Shown here: in pieces, positions 36,147 to 49,110 of the stretch
Layout: each line of letters starts with the position of its first letter
Numbering within the stretch: position 1 is the stretch's first letter
Assembly (NCBI RefSeq): GCF_019097595.1
Contig: NC_080731.1
Location: 12,694,071 to 12,758,070, forward strand
Direction of reading: 5' to 3'
DNA length: 64,000 nucleotides
Source of the DNA: Hemibagrus wyckioides
Taxonomy: Eukaryota; Chordata; Actinopteri; Siluriformes; Bagridae
Position numbers and translations under genes: made by a program
The notes under the pieces: model-generated
Database searches by the model: none
Told to the model about the DNA's origin: nothing
Seen by the model: only the letters and a program-made list of their open reading frames with translations

Positions 36147-37029
36147 ATTTCTATCAATGCAGATTCTGATGCTTGGGTTTGTGTTTAAAGACTAATTTAA
36201 AAGCTAGACAAGTGCTTGTATAAGTTTCATCAAATAGTTTGCACTCATACCTTTTACTTTTTTACACTTGTCCTATTTAAATGGTGTTTTCCTATCGAAG
36301 TCATCCATCTAGCCAACCAGTTTTTGTACTAATTATATTACACATGGTCATAAGGGAATGTGGATCTCAGGGAACTTGAGACATGAGGTGAAATATATAT
36401 GGAAAATAGGACAAAAGTTAACAAGAGTCTGGATCTGAAATAAATGCAGTCAAGGGATTCACAAAAAGCAAAGCCAACAAGATACCTGGTAAACAAAGGG
36501 TTCAGAAATAGCCAATCAGAAATCATTCAGGAGTCGTACTGATAGTTTAATTAGGAATGAATATCTGTAAAACGTCTATAAAACTCAAATGTCTTTCTGC
36601 TAGTGTTGTAAATAACCCAGTGAAGTCGCCTCTGCTGTAGCATGCTGTAATGTAGTGGATATAACACTTGGAGGCGCCTGTGTCAAACTCTTCACAGCCT
36701 GTTATAAAACCTCTCCATACAAATCTTCCACACAAAAGAACAGAGGACAGTGCTCATGCAGACCAGCTCCAACCAACTGGAAACCTGCAACTGTAATGAA
36801 CATTTAGGAGGCATTAGATACGATTACTTTCACATCCATTTTTAACTACACAATGAGCCACGGGAGAGTTTGCATTTGTGACACAGTTTCAAATCAGAGA
36901 CTGGCTCTAACGTGTAGGTCTAACAACCCACGTGTTTGGATATTTTAACTTATTACACACGAGCAGATCTGCTATAATACCTGATATGCCTGAATTATAT
37001 CTGAATAGTCTGTTGTCTCTTTTGATTTT

Positions 37030-37335
37030 ATTTATTTACTTATTTATTTATTTGCATGTTTTATTCTGTTAAGGGCTGTTTATTTGATCGTTTTGTTTTT
37101 GACTGGTGTGTATGTGGATTTCTTTGTTTTATTCATTTTCCGTTTGTTTGCTCAGCTTTTTGTTGTTTTATTGATTTTAAGGGATGTGTTTTGTTTGTGG
37201 GTTGGTTTGTTTTTGTTGCCCTGCATTTGTTTGGATTTCTTTGTTGTTATTGTTGCTTTAATTGTTGTGTGGTGTTGTGACTGTTTTTTTTTTTTTTGTA
37301 AATCCACTTGTTTTTTGTTTGTTTGTTTGTCAAAT
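37030..37335 (+). repeat. TG-rich strand-asymmetric low-complexity tract
   Basis: The plus strand is nearly devoid of A and C over about 300 nt, dominated by T and G (for example ttgtgtggtgttgtgactg). It yields frames full of Phe, Val and Cys. Microsatellite decay or a degraded retroelement tail are both possible. Confidence 0.7.
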
Positions 37336-37499
37336 ACTTAAATTTTTATATTCCGGATATTTTGCAAAACAGAGAACAATTCAACTACAGATATTAATGT
37401 ATTCATAAAAATATTTTAGATTTTTTTTTTTTTAAACGACGATGGTCAGAATTATGGCTTTAAAAAAAAAAACCCTGGAATAATAATAATAATGTAAAT

Positions 37500-38180
37500 T
37501 CTACATCCACTGAAGAAGTCCACTAAGCCTGGTCCATGTGCACGAGCTGTAAATGTGTGGAAAAATCATTTGCTCCATTGTAAATTCAATGATATTAAAG
37601 GCCCCTAACCTGCTCCATTTACACTCTTTTGCCGTGCTCAGCGGGGCCGTCATCAGTGTGCGGCTTGCTCTTACAAAATTTACTTCCCACTTGATTTTGC
37701 ATTAATGGGCCCGAATCAGAACCCGTATGAATAATCAATGGATAGTCAACAGCCGGAATGAACTCTCCCGTAGCCGAGCATGAATCTTGCTAATGGCACA
37801 CATCCCCGGCTTTTAATTAGGAATAATGCTCCGCTTTGGGCACACGGGCCATCACATGGCTTGTTTGCTGCCGAATGTGAAAGGTAAACACGGAGGGGAC
37901 GGGAAAAAAAAAGAAAGAAAGAAAACCCACGCGGTGTCATTTCCCTCTGGCTAATTGTTTGCGCTAATGGCTACTACATTAGCGCCTTTAAACACCTGGG
38001 CTACATCCAAATGTTCACACTACAGTACTAAATAGCATGTCAGAATAGTACGGAACCATAGGCAATGACATACTATTTAGTACGGTAATATGGCAATTTA
38101 TGAAGGTTAATTAAGCGCCGTGGAGCACAGTGAAGGACGCAGAAGGTGCGCATGCGCAATTAATGCCAGTCAAGTTAACC
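37500..38180. promoter_or_regulatory. Candidate conserved non-coding island 1
   Basis: It is unique sequence with homeodomain-type words: gcattaatgggcccg, ctaattgtttgcgctaatgg, catgcgcaattaatgc. Composition is balanced and the neighbours are simple repeats. No coding potential was seen. Conservation is assumed, not shown. Confidence 0.3.
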
Positions 38181-38346
38181 AGTGACTGAAAGAGCACTTC
38201 AGTGTTAAACATCAGGCCAACTGCTAAAAGCCAACGCTTCAATTATCCACTTTTTTATTGGACCCGGAAGTGTAACAAATTATTGAGGCAATTTGAGAAT
38301 TATCAGCCTGTGATGAGGGCATGGACATTTGCTGTAGGTTACTGTA

Positions 38347-38349
<3 letters not shown>

Positions 38350-38407
<58 letters not shown>
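38350..38407. repeat. Compound (AT)n(AG)n microsatellite
   Basis: About 15 AT units are followed by about 14 AG units. Confidence 0.95.
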
Positions 38408-38408
<1 letters not shown>

Positions 38409-38879
38409 AACCAACAAATTTTATAATTACTGTATATCTAATTTTGAGTCCACTAAACAGAACACATTAATTTATAATTATGACATCATTAAATATAATA
38501 TGACATCATTAAAAATAATAATAAAATAGAATAGATAATTATGAGTAAATAATACTGCAATAAGAAGTAATCATTCCATACAATTAATAATAATCATAGT
38601 TAATGTTATTGCATTTAAGTGAATGAACTATTGTTTAATAACAAACTATTATTTAATCATTAATATAAAATAAATGATTATTTAAATATTATTAACTCAT
38701 CGTTTAATTTGATTAATAAGATCTATTATTTCATGACTGCGCATTTCATGAAGGCATGACTTCTTATGAATGAACTTCAGCTTCAACTCCAAATATCTGT
38801 GAGGATAAACAGTAAACAAATATCTTATTACTAGCCTAAAGTGTCATTACAATAACTATGTATATGAGCAGTTCTCATT

Positions 38880-39110
38880 TTGCCGGGGTCACTGAGTTGC
38901 ATCTTGGCCGAGCGCTTTGGGATGATTGGCAGGCTGAAGCGAAGCGCAGGCTATTGCTTTTGTGCACCTTGCTAATTCAGCAGGTGGATGGAGAAAAGCC
39001 CGGGTGAGCCTGTGATCCTTTTCCTCGTCACGGCCAGACCAGGTGACAGCACCATTAACCTCCCCGAACAATCTGCTTCCCCATTTCAGTTCCAACCAAG
39101 ACTGAGATCA
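38880..39110. promoter_or_regulatory. Candidate non-coding island 2
   Basis: A GC-richer stretch (gccggggtcactgagttgca, ggccgagcgctttgggatga, cccgggtgagcctgtgatcc) lies between AT-rich blocks. It has no coding frame of note. The function is unknown. Confidence 0.25.
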
Positions 39111-39589
39111 ACATCTGGGTCTTAAATTGCTGTATCTTCCCATTAACATTAACACAAAAGAGTTGTGGTAAAATGATAGAAAAACTAAAAGGCACCAGAT
39201 TAAAATTTATTTTGATGTTGAGATAAATCTACTGTTTGTGGTTATATCTACTATTATTATTTTACAATTTATATCTTCCACTCACTTAGATATCAAGCGG
39301 TATAACAATGTGAATGTCTCTTAAGATGCATATTCTCTATAAGTCTGAATCAGAATCCTTATATTTTATTATAATATATTCGTTTTAGAGAATAACACAT
39401 TTGCTCTCAGCACTACATAATCAACACGCTGGCTGTATATCCATAACTGTGTATGTGCTCAGAAACTCAAACACGGTGGGCTCAGGCGTCCTCTGGATAT
39501 CGACTTAACACAGTGGATGGTTGTGGGGTGGTGTGGGGGACGAGAGAGGGGCAAGAGTGTTTAGTGTGTAGTGTCAGCAGAAATGGTGG

Positions 39590-39591
39590 TG

Positions 39592-39622
<31 letters not shown>

Positions 39623-39629
39623 TGTGTGC
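39590..39629. repeat. (GT)n microsatellite
   Basis: A GT run of about 18 units with an AT interruption. A G-rich stretch follows at 39720-39810 with several runs of three or more G. Confidence 0.93.
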
Positions 39630-41666
39630 AGATGTTCCATTGTGATGGATCTATTATCCAGCTATTACAAGATAAATGAATGATCTCTCCTATTTTCCAT
39701 GCCTCTAGAAAATTGAAATTGGGGGGTGGAGGTGGTGAAGTGTGTATCCTTGATGTTGTGTGTATGTGTCGCGGGACTGGTGGCGCTGGTGGCGGTGGTG
39801 GGGGGCACCATCCTTGCTGCATTATTAGGGTTGTTGGGATGGCCATTAATTTAAGGAAGGAGAGGAACTCAGGCAGCTCGGGCCTTGTGTCTTCACATTA
39901 TCAATCAAGCCTCAGGCATCTTGCTGTGATGACCGTGCACTCTCAGGTTTATGCCACCTTAATTAGAATTCATGGCAAAATATATGCAAGGCAGCATGCT
40001 GTAGCCCTCATCATTTCATGGAGAATTTATTGTTATTTGGCCAAGCATTTTGCTTAGAGTGATATTTCCTATTACCAGCCTGTCAGCTAATATAGCTCAC
40101 CAAATTCACCGTATGAGATATTAGTTGTCTACAGCTACAACCTGGCCACAGATATTCAGAATGGGGTTTCAGGTGCAATTTAGGCACCTGATACAGTTAC
40201 AATATGCTTAATTAGATTTCAGACTTTTGACATCAGTACCTAATTGGCAGCTGACAACTATACGTACAGGTGGTTGAACTCAACAATTAGCTGCTGCACA
40301 CATTTGATGACGCTATCTGTTATTTTGTAAAGCACATCCAAATGTGTTAGTATTTACATTATGTGCTCAGAGAAACAATGATCGGCAATTAAACGTGTAC
40401 CACCCAAACAGAGAGGGGCATAACAGTATATTTCCCATAATTTACTGTCAAAGCTGGCATTCCGTATGATAAATAGTGAATTGCGGTCAAAGCTGATTAC
40501 ACACTGCACTAGTAGTGCAGTTCACTGTCAGGAAGAAGAGCGATTGACTTCCTATTTACATATTAATGAAAGGCAGCAAGAATATGCGAAAGAAAAAAAA
40601 ACACGCAGTATTCATAGGGCGCGACATTTACAAATAAAGCTGATGCCGTGAAAAATTTAAATGAAACCTATTTAGATTAATAAATGGAAGGGGCCACTGG
40701 TAGACCACACAATTTGCATTTCCATTTTCAAATTATAGTGGGTGAATTCTGAAGTAATGTGATGATGAGTCTCTAACTGCGTGCTGCATTGGTGGCTTTT
40801 TTGAAGAAGTTTGCAATAAGCATGAATATGAGGACCTTCCTTCTAATTTGTCCTCTAAGCAGCTCTCAAGAAGACTCAAAAACTGTTTACAGTGAGTGGC
40901 CCTGAAGTTTAGAAAGATGGATGAGATTTGCCAAGTATATGAGCAGAATACACTTCCGACTTCGCGAGCTTTATATTGGATAAATAATGTTTTGTTGTAC
41001 AGTTCTTGAAGGTCACATATACAGACACAGAGACACATGGTGCTGGAAGTGGCAGCCTTGCTTTGCTTTGATTGTGTCACTTTGGTCATTATGTTACTCT
41101 ATGTACATCTATAGTGGTTACAACACAAACCTGTCCAAAAAAAAAAATGCCTAAGATTCATGTCTTGCTGTGCTCAGTCTTTGGGAAATCATGTTGTCAT
41201 TGGAACGTTTATCCTAACAGATCCAAAGTCTGTAGGCAAAGCCATGCTAGTTTTATCCCTCAGTTCATAAAAACTAGTCGCGAGTGCATAATGGCCCACA
41301 CAGAGAACGTCCATCCAGCCCTTCTTTTTCATAATAGGTTTGATGGACGTCAAACCATTGTGAAAGTGCTGCAGACGGGGGCAATGTTCTGCAACATATG
41401 CAAACTTATCAGGCATAGTTTTAATGTGCTGCATCTCATTGGCTGCCTTATGTCCATGTACATTTTAAAGGGAAAAAGTGTCAAAGGAGACAAAGATGAT
41501 AACTGAGTTCATAGTGAGGCTGCCAGCTATTATATCTTCTTAAGTGGTATGGCGATTAGATTTGGTGAAGATGGACTCATGGGCTCATCTGTAATTGGGT
41601 AATTGAATAAAAGGCTTTAACTTTGCCTATATATTGAGAACAAACATATTTTTGTTCTGACTTTGT

Positions 41667-41693
41667 AATAATAATAATAATAATAATAATAAT
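41667..41693. repeat. (AAT)n microsatellite
   Basis: About nine AAT units. Confidence 0.93.
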
Positions 41694-41730
41694 AGTAAAA
41701 ATTATAATAACAAAATTCAAGTTCTGGTGC

Positions 41731-41753
41731 TATCTCTCTCTCTCTCTCTCTCA

Positions 41754-41834
<81 letters not shown>
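41731..41834. repeat. Compound CT-AT-AG microsatellite, near palindromic
   Basis: About ten CT units, then about 27 AT units, then about 14 AG units. CT and AG are complementary, so the whole block is an imperfect inverted repeat. Confidence 0.95.
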
Positions 41835-41841
<7 letters not shown>

Positions 41842-41908
41842 TATAGGTGCTTTTATAGAGTTTAGCATGCGGGAGATTTATTGTCATTAAATTCAACCAA
41901 TGATATGG

Positions 41909-42083
<175 letters not shown>

Positions 42084-42299
42084 TTGGCTGTTTGTATGTG
42101 TTTGTGTGTCATTGGCTTAATCCAATGACAATTTGTCTAAACCTCCCACATGCTTTACACTGCAACCTCTAACACAAAACACTGGCACTGGTTGCCATTT
42201 ATGCTTGAAGACCTGGCTTGATTTTCTGTCAATTACCTGTGTTCCCTATTAGACTGCTTTGTGACTTTGGCTCTGTGCTGTGATCAGAGTGCTTCTTCT

Positions 42300-42800
42300 C
42301 TTGCCTAATAGACAGAAGTCTTCCCTAGCGTACCTCTCCAGCTCAAACCTCACAATGTGCATCAAAGCTCTCCGCTCGAGATGACTGCATGGCCAGATGT
42401 GGCCGTAATTAGTGTTTTAAAAGTGCAGTCTTCCGGGTAAGCAAGTTTCTTTTTTTTATTCCCGTCCTCTGCTATACTCTGACTTCAAAGTTCATTCAAA
42501 TGAAGACATCCTACATTCTTTCCTGGATAGCTGTGCCGTAAAAAGGGAAATTAAACCAAACCTAGAACTCTAGACAAATGTCATTTTGCTCATAAGCACA
42601 CAAACACGTACACACATCCCGCAGACAGACTAAAATTGGCCCCTGTGACCAGTCTCTCTCTCGCTCAGCCGTGGCCTTGACGCGTATCCGCCACACCCTG
42701 CTCTCCCTATTACACATGCTAATTATGCTATTTCACCCTGCTGCTTCCATAACAACCCAGCATAATGCCCAAATTAAGACTTTATTAATGTAAGTCAGCA
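42300..42800. promoter_or_regulatory. Candidate non-coding island 3
   Basis: Unique balanced sequence with tggccagatgtggccgtaat, cgctcagccgtggccttgac and attacacatgctaattatgc. Homeodomain-like TAAT words cluster at its 3' end. No coding evidence. Confidence 0.25.
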
Positions 42801-44599
42801 TCTAATGGTTTTAAAAATGATTTATATTGTTTTTCCTGCTCTGAACAAATTAAATATGTAGCTTAGATTAACACAGGCTTTTCGTCAATGGAGAGTTAAA
42901 AAGCCTGTTACTGTCACATTTTCATCTTTAGTTCCACATCCGAAACTGCCAGGCAGGCAGAAAAACAATCAGACGCCGAGGAATTTAAATGGGAAACAGT
43001 TTCTGCGGTGTGCTTAAGCTTCCTAAATCAGATACAGCAGCTTTTACCATAATTTATACATCGTAGGGTAAAGACTAAGGGTTTAAAAGCCTCATATTTT
43101 CAATTGCTTCTATTAGAGACTTAATCAGATTTCTAGATAACCATAAATTACTTTATATTATCTCTGAAATTACTGCAAAAAGAAACTGGTCAATCCAGGT
43201 TACACACTAAATATTTAATTTTGGTATAATTTAAGCACAATTCGGTGTTAAGACAATGTCAAGTACTTCGATTTTACCACCGCTGTTACAGCAGCTATAC
43301 GGGTTACATAGGCTAAGAAGTAGTCTGGGACAATTTCAGAATTATCTGACAGGCAAATATAGCAATGCAGATGAAATTTTCAGGCAATTTTAGGTAATTC
43401 TGATACTTGATTACTAGGTAGCTCTGAAATGAGAGCATGCATAGTGAAATGTATTAATAAATCAGTACTAATATAGCCCATCTCTTCTCTCCCCCCCCAT
43501 CCCCATTACTCTTAGCATGCTGTGAAATTCCCATCTTACACACTTTGCTGGCCAAGGCCATGAATTATGCATTGTGCCACAGAAATCCTCAATCTCACGC
43601 TTCAAGACCACCGTGCATTACCCTGCTTCTATCTCTATTACCAAGATGAATTGTTGAATGGGGAGGTATTTGATGGGATATGGTTCTAACTTCATTGTTT
43701 GTTTTCTGTGTAAAATCTCTCTTTTGTGCTGCCGTGCTTTGTGTGTCGAACCAGTGGTGGATTTTATGGTTCTTCAGAGGGTGAAAACGGTTGGGTTGGG
43801 TTATGGAAGTGTGCCATTTGTGACGGACGTGTTCATAACATCATATGTTACTGTAGTGAGGCTGCTGTTGGGATCATTGTGCTTGTGCTTATTTTATATT
43901 ATGCCATGACAAGGCATGACAAAAATGATCAGCGTCTCAAATTATGAAACACGAGAAACAAACGGGTTTAGAGCATAAACCATGAAAACGGTGCCGTTGC
44001 AATGTGCAGTATTTCATCACATGCTTACGGCTGTTTCCCTGGGGCTATAATTGTGCACTGTAGTGATACCATAAGAAGGAAAAAAAACATACATAGTATT
44101 AATATTTATTCATACTAAGAATTGAATGGCTAAATGTATATAATCAATAATCGTGGCGATATACTATATTAAACCTTACGAGTAAAAATATTGAATGTGT
44201 CCCCACTTGCTTCACAAGGATCATTACTATCTGTCCCTTCCAAATCGTCTCTATTACATAGACATATTTGAGTGTGTTGGACCCACTTTCTTCATCTTAA
44301 TAGCCCTTCTTTAGCATGTCTTATCAGTCACTGATTGAGCTTCTAATATCATCATGAACATTTATCCCACTGTCTGTCATCATAAAATATTAGCTATGCT
44401 CTCAGTGCCCTAATTTAATTTTCCGTTAGCGTTTGAGGTCAATTCCAGGTATTAAACGACTGAACTGATATTTTAGTCGTTCCTTTCTTATGCGCATTAA
44501 ACATACAAATGAAAAATATGCTGAGCGTAATGTAGGAATTTACAGAAAATAATTACACAGTGCAACACTCTAGTTAGTGGCACTCTATTCGCAAGGTTG

Positions 44600-45300
44600 A
44601 ACAAGCAATTTCTGTTTCAGTAGTAAATATTGCTAATTTTCTTTCTTAGTCAAATTGGCCAACACTAGAAGGCTCGCCTTGACATTTCGTAGCCTTCGTC
44701 TTAAGCAGTCTTATTGGGTTTGACCTTCTCTTTAGCGATCATGTAGTCAAAAATAACACTCAGACATTTGGATCCTAACAAAAAAAATGCGTCTAATCCT
44801 CCTTTTCAATAGGTGGGCCTCTGATAACTTTTCACTCATAATTAGCTCGTCTTGATATGAGAGACGTTTGGAGGAAATTGAACTGTCAGCAAATGGAGGC
44901 GTGCGTTTGGCCTCATCACAGTGAGTTGGGCCCATCATAATTTGGTGCAATCAGTCCAGCTTCATCTCCCAGGCGCCAATCCATTGACCTCCCCCTCCTC
45001 AATTCCATTTGGTTCTGCTTTAATTATGAGTCAGCAAATCCAGTGCAATAGCAGAGTCCACCTCGAACACCCCTTCAGCTGTCACTCATGCGCTGATTGA
45101 CACAAACCAGATAGGTGGCGTTCTTCGAAGAAAATTGAACCAGTGGCAGCTGGAGATTAAAACGAGTGCCGCCGTGTCCCCTCTTAGTGAAGCTATAACC
45201 CACTGATTCTTCTCTTTCTCTGCCTCCTCTTTCCTTTTGTTGTTTGTAATATTCATGATGGACACTACACGGCAGCATGCCTGGTCTGCGGGTCTACATG
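44600..45300. promoter_or_regulatory. Candidate non-coding island 4
   Basis: Unique sequence with attagctcgtcttgatatga, cacagtgagttgggcccatc and tttaattatgagtcagcaaa, the last holding a TGAGTCA AP-1-type word. It is free of simple repeats for about 700 nt. Confidence 0.25.
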
Positions 45301-46726
45301 TGATTAATATAAATAGGTGAAAAAGCTTTTAACATTTCTGTTTCAAAATGTCACCCGTCACTGGCTTCTACTTGAGTGATTCAGCCATGGAAAGGTAATT
45401 AGTCCAATCTTGATAATGCATCCATTCATATACTCATTCTGAATGCCTCAATTAAGCGAATGTTCTGTGGCTTTAAAATGAAAGTCTGTTTGCCAGTCAC
45501 AAAAGTGTTGTGCTAGGCTACATGCTCGGTTTGTTGAGCCTAGGCTTAAGCTAAGCACTTAACAGCCATTTACTCAAGGGGCATGGCATTCTGCTTGACA
45601 TTGTACATTCATTGCCCATAATAGGACGTACTGAAAATCTTTCTCAGAAGAGAGACAAAGGGCACCTTTTTATCAGACGGATGATGAAGCATTGATTTTT
45701 GTCTGTTCTAAGAGAAAATGATGACTGTTGGAGGCCCCCCCCCAAGGAGCAATGGTCCTGATCAGTATAGGTGATTTTAATTTGGTTTGCTTCTTCACAT
45801 TTGCTCTTAACCCTCATGGGCTCAACCTGCTACTGAAACTGAAAAAACATTTTAACAACATTACTTCAACATAGCTTTCTCTCTGTTTACTTCCAAACTT
45901 CTGTCAGGAAGGCAAGAATTGCACAGTGATAGTGCCTGCCAAGTTCTTATCCACAGGGCAGCTAATGGCTTTAACTTAAATGATTTTCTGTCATTCTCTT
46001 TGCGGGGGTTAGTCTCAAACCGGGGTTTTGTAATAGGCCAATTTGTTAACCCTTTCAGAGTGAGGGCATTCAATATGTGTCTGGTCAGCAGAGAATAGGT
46101 TAGGGCTCTATGTTGATAAACCTGGATGTCTGGTTGCCTTTTCAAATGTGAGTTTTTATTGGCTCCTTTGACATTCTGCAACACTGTGGGAACAGAGGGA
46201 AAAGGAGAGCAGATGAAAATGGAAAAAGGGGAGAAAAGGTGCAAGGGAATGTATAAAAGCATTAAAGTACTGACATTAGATAATTGCATATATGGATGTA
46301 CATCAATCTGGAACATTTAAAGTCAAAGCATGTTCTCTGAATATGTATAATAACGTTCTGGCTCAATATAAGAAATATTTATTGCTCAGAAATGCAGTAC
46401 ATGGCTACCAGAGTGTGACTCAGAGATAAATGGCCAGTCCTCATTTTCACTAGTGTTTTCGGGAGAAACACATTTTCAGATATTTCAGTAAGACAGATAT
46501 TTAAATGACAGTCTATATTTATATCATTTGCTTAATTTGGTTTTCTCTAAAAATGTAACCATTATAAAAGATCTGTTCATCAGAAGCATTCACTTTTTGT
46601 ATGAATATTTTTTTTATTGTTCTGTACCCTTTTTGGCATTATATTTGAATTTAATTAAAGTTGACTTGTATTGTGCACATTCCAGGCTTGGTTTGTGGGT
46701 GATCTTATGAATCTGATGGTGGAACA

Positions 46727-46727
<1 letters not shown>

Positions 46728-46786
<59 letters not shown>

Positions 46787-46788
46787 TA
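46728..46788. repeat. (AAT)n microsatellite
   Basis: About 20 AAT units pass into an A-rich tail. Confidence 0.95.
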
Positions 46789-47139
46789 AAAAAATAAATA
46801 AATAATAAAAAACAACAACAAAAAAACAAAAACAAATCACAGCCCCTGTTTAGTATAAAATTATCATACAAATTGCATCTCTCCTTATCGATTTCATGCA
46901 GACCATCACAATTTTTTTTTTTATTGGGGAGGGGTATGGTGTTAATGTGTACAGTATTAGAAACACAATTACAAGACCACAAGTCTCTGCGTAATTGTTT
47001 ATTATTTTCCTATTAAGCAAACATTGATAATCAATGATTGAGAAAATAGGGCCATGAATAACATCAACATTAATACATTTTTCCCTCTGACCATAATGAT
47101 AGATTATTTTAATGATCACTACAATGTCAACTCAATGGC

Positions 47140-48335
47140 ATTCACACGCAAATAGCCCATTCACAAAGGCATCATGCTAATGGATGTGTTGTGTAGGTAT
47201 TTATATTCCTTAATTTAAAGGCGTGGAATTTGATTTCCTTTTTCAAAATGCAGCTTATCAAAGCCCCCTTTTGTGGCGTGTGGCCCTGGTTCCTCACATA
47301 ACACCAAATGTTGATGAAATGCATTACTCAGAAATGCTAATATGACCAACAACAGATAAAATCTAGCGGAAGCCAGTTAGCGTGCTGGCATTTGCATAAT
47401 GTTAACCGACCCCTAGCGTGGTAGGAAGCAGCCATGAGAAATCTTTACCAGGCGAAATGAAATAAATTAAAAATCTGTTTTCTTTCTTTGCTGCTTCATT
47501 CCGAGGTTGTTATTTATCTCACATTCCAACAAAATTGATCTTGAAGCAGTGCAATCACAATTACTCAATTCCTTAATTGGCCGGCTGTACATTAGCGAAA
47601 GGAATCCGATTCTCTGGGCGAGAATCGATGGTGTTAGCGGAGCGAGTGTGGGGACAGGGATTGGGCAAGCAGTGTGGAATCAACCAGCCCTGAACGATTA
47701 CTGATCGTTTTGCATTCACTGACGAAAACAGCAGCCACAAGTTCATACACCTTCTATTGTTCGAAAGAGGATGCGCTGTCTGACCAGACTAATAAAAATG
47801 AGCTCACTTCATGAGAGTATTATTAAATGCAATGATCAAAAATCTACATTGCAATCGCAATTGAAATGAAGGGCTGTGTGTCCAGGTAGTTATCACTTAA
47901 AGTAGAATAACGGTGGTGCATGATAGATAATAGTGACCCTTTTTCTTTGTGTGGATTTGCTTTGCTTATAAGGGCATAGAGCTGGAAAGAAAGCCATCAT
48001 AACGTTGGCTAATTTTTAAGCAAACACAGTGGAATGAAGCAGATCTGGCCTTAAAAAGGACAAACAAACTAAGCAAACGAGACGTGCAAATGACCTTATT
48101 TACGAGGCCGAGAGTTTGCATTATGGCGAGTTATTAGTGTGAAATTGATAATTGCTTGATTACGGGAGCTAATGTCTGGTGGCATGATGAGCAAGACCCA
48201 TTACGCTGTCACGTTTGTAGATGTCAGCGAAATATAATGAAGGTCAGACGGCACAACAGCTGTCTAATGACGGGCCTTAGTGCACAGAGGAGAGTGGCGC
48301 ATCTCCAGCATGAGCATAGATTTTTTATTATAGCA
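47140..48335. promoter_or_regulatory. Candidate non-coding island 5
   Basis: About 1.2 kb of repeat-free unique DNA. It includes cattccttaattggccggct-like wording near 47570, gtacattagcgaaaggaatc, atcatgctaatggatgtgtt and cgagttattagtgtgaaatt. Open frames are short and unmatched. Confidence 0.3.
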
Positions 48336-49042
48336 TGCTAGTGTGCACATAATTAATGTTGATTTTTTTTTTCTTTTGGGGGGAAAAAAAGGAAAAATAA
48401 AAACAATTCAGACTTTTCTGATGGGGGAAACTGGTGTGTAAAATGGACATATTGCCTGTCTGGTGCATCAGAGCTTTGTGCCTTTCATGTTGAAGAATAA
48501 GATATATTTCACAGTCATATTTGCTTTGCTTAGAAAGAGCCAAAGCGCACTTTGGCCACAAAAGTGGCAAAACTCTCCGAGGACACTTTTTCCACATTGC
48601 TGTTGTGTTTTATTTTTCGCTTCTCTATCTTCTCTCTCCAGTGGTTGTTGATGATGTGTCTGAGTGCTTGTGGCAGCTGTGTGTTATGTCTAATAGAGCA
48701 GAAAGGCTACTCAGAATAAAGCTATTTGAAAATTTGTTTATGTGAAATATTTGTAAATAGAGGCAGGCCTCCTGGCACCGTGGCATCATATTCTCCTGTC
48801 AGTCTGCATTCAGTCTTTGACAGGGGATTCGAGGCTGGCAAATGCACCACATGTTCAAGTGAATCCCACAGTGTCTCGCTTCCCTCACCACTTCCACGGC
48901 TCAGTTACGGTGTGTTTACGGGGGCCAGTGAGCACAAGACACATGTCTTATCTCTCAAGCACAACAGTGAGGCACATCCTAAAAGTATTCCCCTCTGGCA
49001 TCTCAGCACTGTAAAAGTAATAACTGTATGTCTTTCTTTCTT

Positions 49043-49045
<3 letters not shown>

Positions 49046-49106
<61 letters not shown>
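49046..49106. repeat. (AT)n microsatellite
   Basis: About 30 AT units. A second run of about 12 units lies at 49175-49198. Confidence 0.96.

Positions 49107-49110
<4 letters not shown>

Noticed and set aside
45861..46316. 151-codon minus-strand frame
   Set aside because: No reverse transcriptase, transposase or host-family motif could be read in it, so neither gene nor transposon was called.
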